A DNA stretch of 64,000 nucleotides, from NCBI RefSeq assembly GCF_029626175.1, contig NZ_JARUBM010000002.1, positions 2,993,001 through 3,057,000 on the forward strand, in the 5' to 3' direction. Shown one piece after another: positions 60,647 through 64,000 of the stretch. Made by a program: the position numbers and the translations under genes. How positions within the stretch are numbered: the first letter of the stretch is position 1; each line of letters opens with the position of its first letter. The notes beneath the pieces are model-generated. The model ran no database searches and had not been told where the DNA came from. It worked only from the letters and a program-made list of their open reading frames with translations. The stretch comes from Micromonospora sp. WMMD1082 (GTDB lineage: Bacteria; Actinomycetota; Actinomycetes; Mycobacteriales; Micromonosporaceae).

Positions 60647-61903
60647 ATGAAAGTTCTGCACACCTCCGACTGGCACCTGGGAAAAGCCACCTGGGGCCAC
60701 AGTCGCAACCACGATCACGAGGTGGCCCTTGGCGAGATCACCGCCATCGCGGCCGCCGTGCAGCCCGACCTCATCCTCAACACCGGCGACCTCTTCGACC
60801 AGCAGCGGCCGCCGGTGCAGGCGATGAAGCTCGCCACCGACGTCCTTCGCGCCCTGTCGGCGATCGCCCCCGTCGTCGTCATCTCCGGCAACCACGACTC
60901 CGCCCCGCTGCTGCACTGGCTCCACGGGCTGCTGCGTCACGGCGAGCGCGTCCACATCGTCGCCGACCCTGACGCCGTGCGTGTGGGCACCGTGCTCCGG
61001 CTCCCGGTCGGCGACGGCCGGTTGCACCTCGCTGCCCTGCCGTTCATCACCGCGAACCGCATCGTCACCGTCCTCGACGATCCCAGCGCCCGGCGCAAGG
61101 CCTACGCCGCGCACATCGCTACCGTGCAGCGCGAGCTGCTGCACCGCCTGCACGAGGACTTCGACCCGGCCCGCGACGTCAGTGTGTTTGCCGCGCACCA
61201 GTACCTCGCCGGCAGCGTTCCGTCGCGCACGGAGAACCCGAACCACACCTGCGACTTCTACGCCACGGACCCGGAGCAGATTCCGCCGGTGGACTACGCC
61301 GCCTTCGGCCACATCCACAAGCCCCAGGACCTGCCGGGCCGCGTCATCGGCGCCTACGCCGGCTCGCCGATCCAACTCGACTTCGGCGAAGTCGGGGAGG
61401 CCAAGAGCGTCGTCCTCGCCCACCTGCATCCCGGCAACCCGGCCCGCATCGAACGCCTCCCGCTACACGCCGGGCGGCGCCTCGACGTCGTCACCGGCAC
61501 GCTCGACGAACTCCGGGCACACGCCGACTCGATCACTACCGAGATCTGCCGCATCGTGGTCCACACTCCGACCCACGAGCCGGACCTGTCGCGGCAGATC
61601 CGGGCGCTCTTCCCAGACGCCACGATCGTGCAGATCGATGAGAACGCGGCGGACCGCAAGCTCGACCTCATCACCCCAGACACCCCCGCCGGGGGCGAAC
61701 CGGACAACGTCGCCATGTTCAGCGCCTACCTCGCCGAGCAGGGCACCCGTACGGCGAGCGCCGATCACGTGCGCGAGCTGTTCGGCACCCTGCTGCACCA
61801 TTCGGGCGACGAACACCCACCGGCCCTCCCCGCTGAGGAGCTTCTCGCCGAGGACCTCAGCGCCTTCACCGTGCCCGCCGAGGAAGCCGAGGCTGCCGCA
61901 TGA
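60647..61903 (+). CDS. sbcD: SbcD/Mre11-like exonuclease subunit
   Basis: 418 residues from ATG 60647 with GAAAGAGG upstream. Phosphodiesterase motifs: VLHTSDWHLGKATWGHSRNH, LILNTGDLFDQQRPPV, VVVISGNHDSAPLLHWL, VFAAHQYLAG, AAFGHIHKPQDL and AYAGSPIQLDFGEVG. These residues bind two Mn ions. With SbcC it would trim blocked or hairpin DNA ends. A 4-bp overlap (ATGA) couples it to the next gene. Confidence 0.93.
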   Translation: MKVLHTSDWHLGKATWGHSRNHDHEVALGEITAIAAAVQPDLILNTGDLFDQQRPPVQAMKLATDVLRALSAIAPVVVISGNHDSAPLLHWLHGLLRHGERVHIVADPDAVRVGTVLRLPVGDGRLHLAALPFITANRIVTVLDDPSARRKAYAAHIATVQRELLHRLHEDFDPARDVSVFAAHQYLAGSVPSRTENPNHTCDFYATDPEQIPPVDYAAFGHIHKPQDLPGRVIGAYAGSPIQLDFGEVGEAKSVVLAHLHPGNPARIERLPLHAGRRLDVVTGTLDELRAHADSITTEICRIVVHTPTHEPDLSRQIRALFPDATIVQIDENAADRKLDLITPDTPAGGEPDNVAMFSAYLAEQGTRTASADHVRELFGTLLHHSGDEHPPALPAEELLAEDLSAFTVPAEEAEAAA

Positions 61904-64000
61904 AGCCCCTGGAACTGACCTTCACCGGCCTGCGCTCCTACGTGGAGCCCCAGACAATCGACTTCACCGGTAAGACCTTCATCGCGATCCTCGGCGACAC
62001 CGGGTCCGGCAAGTCCACCCTCCTCGATGCCATGTGCTACGGCCTGTACAACCGGTGCAGCTGGCACGGCGGCAGCGTCTCTGATCTCATCGCCCACAGC
62101 GGCGACGGCACCCTCAGCGTGGCCTTCACATTCCAGGCCGGCACCACGGTGTGGCGGGTGGAACGCTCCACCAGCGCCCGCGGCGGCCCGCTGCACAGGC
62201 TGACCGACGTCGACGCCGGCACCGTCGTGGCCACCGGAGCGAGCGCCGTCACCACTCAGGTGCGGCGCATCATCGGCCTGGACTACGACACGTTCCTACG
62301 GTCGGTCATCCTGCCGCAGGGCCGCTTTCAGGAACTGCTGCGCATGCGCGACCGGAACCGGTCGACGATCCTGAAGTCGCTGCTCGGACTGGACCAGCTC
62401 AGCGCGGTCCGCGAACACGCCCTCACCTTGCATACCCGCCTTGCGAAGCGCCTAGGCGAGTACCGCGAACGACGCGCCGAATTCCTGCGCGACCCCACGG
62501 CGACGATCCGGGAGGCCACCGAGCGTCAGCGCGCCGCCCAGGAGCGCCTCGACCTCCTTCAGGCTGCCCAACACGCCGTAGCGAAGGCGGCGGAAGCCGC
62601 GTCCGCGGCCCGCGCCCGCCACAGCGCCCTCGACAAGGCCCAGGCCCGACTTGTCGACGCGACGCCCGCCGACGTGACAGCCAAGTACCAGGCACTCCTG
62701 GCCGCTGCTGCCGGCATCGCCAGCCGACGCGAACAGGTCGACCGGGAGCGGCACTCACTCGACCGGGAGACGCAGCGGCTCCAAGCCGAGCTCGACCAGG
62801 CTGATGCCGAAGGCACCGGCGTGGAAAAGACCGCCTCAGCCGTCAGCACGCTCATCCACCTCGCCGAACAGGTACCCCAGCTCGACACTGCGGCCGAGCG
62901 GCTGGAGAAGGAGGAGCGCGAGGTCCGCATCGGCAAGACCGCGCTGGACAACCGCAGGCAGGACGTCGCCAACCGCAAGGAGAAGGTCTTCCTTGCCGAG
63001 CGCGCCGCCGACGAAGCGACCGAACGCGTCACCCTCGCCGAGGCAGCACACCGGGCCGCGGCGGGCGCGCTCGCCGCCGTCCGACAGGCCACCGACGCCG
63101 CCCAGCACGCGCAGGAGCAGCTCACCGCCTGCCGAGACGAGGTTGCCAAGCTCAAGGCGGACGCGGCGGACGCGTCTGCGGCGGCCCGCGAGGCCGAGCG
63201 AGCGGTAGAAGCGGCCGAGGCCGAGGAAGCCCGCGCGCGCCGGTTGCACGCGACCGCGACCGCCGCGGACGGATGCGGACCCGGGGACGCCTGTCCGGTG
63301 TGCCAGCGGGAACTGCCGGAGAGCTTCATCGCACCCAGCGACGACGCGGCCAAGGCGGGCGCGACCGCACTGAAGGCCGCGCAGCAGGCCGCGAGGCGCG
63401 CGGCCACCGAGGAGGCCGCCGCAATCGAACGAGCCACAATCGCCGCGGACAAGACGCTGGCGGACGCGATCAACGGGGTGACGGCCGCCGCCACCAACCT
63501 CGACCAGGTCACCGCCGACGTCCGCGCCGTGCTCGGCGACGTCGATCTAGACGCACCGGACGCACAACTCCTGCACCACCGTGCCGCGTCTGTCCAGAGC
63601 GCTGCGGCCGACCGGGAAGTGGCCGAGGCCATTCACGGCGAGGCGCACGACGCCTACATCCGCGCCGACTCTCAGGTGCCCGTGCTGGAAGAGGAGCAGA
63701 CACGGCGGCAAGCCGCCTACGAGGAGGCGCGCGCCGAGCATGAGGCCACGCTCGTGCGGCTCAACCGTGCGGCACGCGGCGTACCGCGCGCCTTCCGCCC
63801 GGCCCAGGGACTCCTGCTCGCGGACATCACCCATCAGCGTGACCGCGCCCAGCAGCGGCAGAACGAACTCAAGCAGCTCTGCGACCGGCTGAACAACGTG
63901 CGAGGCCGCGTGGCTGAGTTGCGCACCGCGTCGGTCCTGCTCGACACCGAGGTCAACACCCACGTCACCCGTCCCGCCGCTGACTTGCGCCGCCAGCTCG
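61900..64000 (+). CDS. sbcC: SbcC/Rad50-like ATPase, truncated by the window end
   Basis: At least 700 residues from ATG 61900. Walker A FIAILGDTGSGKSTLLDAM (Lys38) and the Q-loop ILPQGRFQELL are clear, followed by long coiled coil and a Rad50 zinc hook CPVC (residues 465-468, GDACPVCQRELPES). The second coil arm begins, but the signature motif and Walker B lie outside the window. It forms the ATP-driven clamp of the SbcCD nuclease. Its placement behind a Cas4-like nuclease and SF1 helicase is atypical for housekeeping sbcDC. Confidence 0.92.
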   Translation, partial: MKPLELTFTGLRSYVEPQTIDFTGKTFIAILGDTGSGKSTLLDAMCYGLYNRCSWHGGSVSDLIAHSGDGTLSVAFTFQAGTTVWRVERSTSARGGPLHRLTDVDAGTVVATGASAVTTQVRRIIGLDYDTFLRSVILPQGRFQELLRMRDRNRSTILKSLLGLDQLSAVREHALTLHTRLAKRLGEYRERRAEFLRDPTATIREATERQRAAQERLDLLQAAQHAVAKAAEAASAARARHSALDKAQARLVDATPADVTAKYQALLAAAAGIASRREQVDRERHSLDRETQRLQAELDQADAEGTGVEKTASAVSTLIHLAEQVPQLDTAAERLEKEEREVRIGKTALDNRRQDVANRKEKVFLAERAADEATERVTLAEAAHRAAAGALAAVRQATDAAQHAQEQLTACRDEVAKLKADAADASAAAREAERAVEAAEAEEARARRLHATATAADGCGPGDACPVCQRELPESFIAPSDDAAKAGATALKAAQQAARRAATEEAAAIERATIAADKTLADAINGVTAAATNLDQVTADVRAVLGDVDLDAPDAQLLHHRAASVQSAAADREVAEAIHGEAHDAYIRADSQVPVLEEEQTRRQAAYEEARAEHEATLVRLNRAARGVPRAFRPAQGLLLADITHQRDRAQQRQNELKQLCDRLNNVRGRVAELRTASVLLDTEVNTHVTRPAADLRRQL

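Overview
The window is chromosomal DNA of a high-GC actinobacterium, most likely Micromonospora or a close relative. The basis is the GC-rich third codon positions, many GTG starts with GGAGG-type ribosome sites, actinobacterial families (DUF2332, DUF5919, DUF6188, SARP regulators, CBM2 secreted proteins), and a long intergenic palindrome at 20441-20499 of a kind I recall from Micromonosporaceae. The genus is inferred, not proven.

1-20 kb looks like ordinary chromosome: a lipoprotein start, a prepilin peptidase, a GH65 phosphorylase/hydrolase, a GNAT acetyltransferase, a TetR/DUF4386 divergent pair with tandem palindromic operators, a DUF2332 protein, an intracellular-type GH10 xylanase, a giant SARP/AfsR regulator divergent from an MFS exporter plus NmrA-like reductase, a secreted CBM2 protein behind a possible leaderless micro-ORF, IlvE, and an AraC/VOC divergent pair.

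20.9-27.9 kb holds a tight four-gene operon of overlapping genes: an HTH protein with a P-loop NTPase and helical repeats, a protein ending in a DUF559/Vsr-like nuclease, a small probable winged-helix protein, and a 1056-residue protein with two P-loop ATPase domains, the second HerA/FtsK-like. This is the strongest candidate in the window for an undescribed defence or DNA-processing system. VOC, beta-propeller phytase and YciI genes follow.

31-44 kb is an accessory region. It holds a 2294-residue Rhs/YD-repeat polymorphic toxin with a pre-toxin HINT domain and a DUF6188 immunity gene; an XRE-DUF5919 gene and a NUDIX gene separated by an IS110 element; a start-less orphan toxin tip with its own immunity gene; transposase debris; a YefM-YoeB toxin-antitoxin pair; and a tRNA-like remnant. 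The 5' non-coding end of the IS110 element contains two stem-loops whose internal loops match both the target and the donor junctions, as expected of a bridge RNA. Removing the element joins the XRE and NUDIX genes in one frame.

44-51 kb is sparse, with hypothetical genes and long gaps. 51-55 kb has a NUDIX gene, an acyl-CoA-dehydrogenase-like gene overlapping a left-handed beta-helix acyltransferase gene, and a divergent XRE-TPR regulator. From 55.8 kb to the window end runs a second DNA-processing operon: coiled-coil protein, Cas4/AddB-like Fe-S nuclease, unknown protein, UPF1/Dna2-like SF1 helicase, SbcD and SbcC (cut by the window edge). No CRISPR array, rRNA or intact tRNA was seen. All family calls were made by eye, without database searches.
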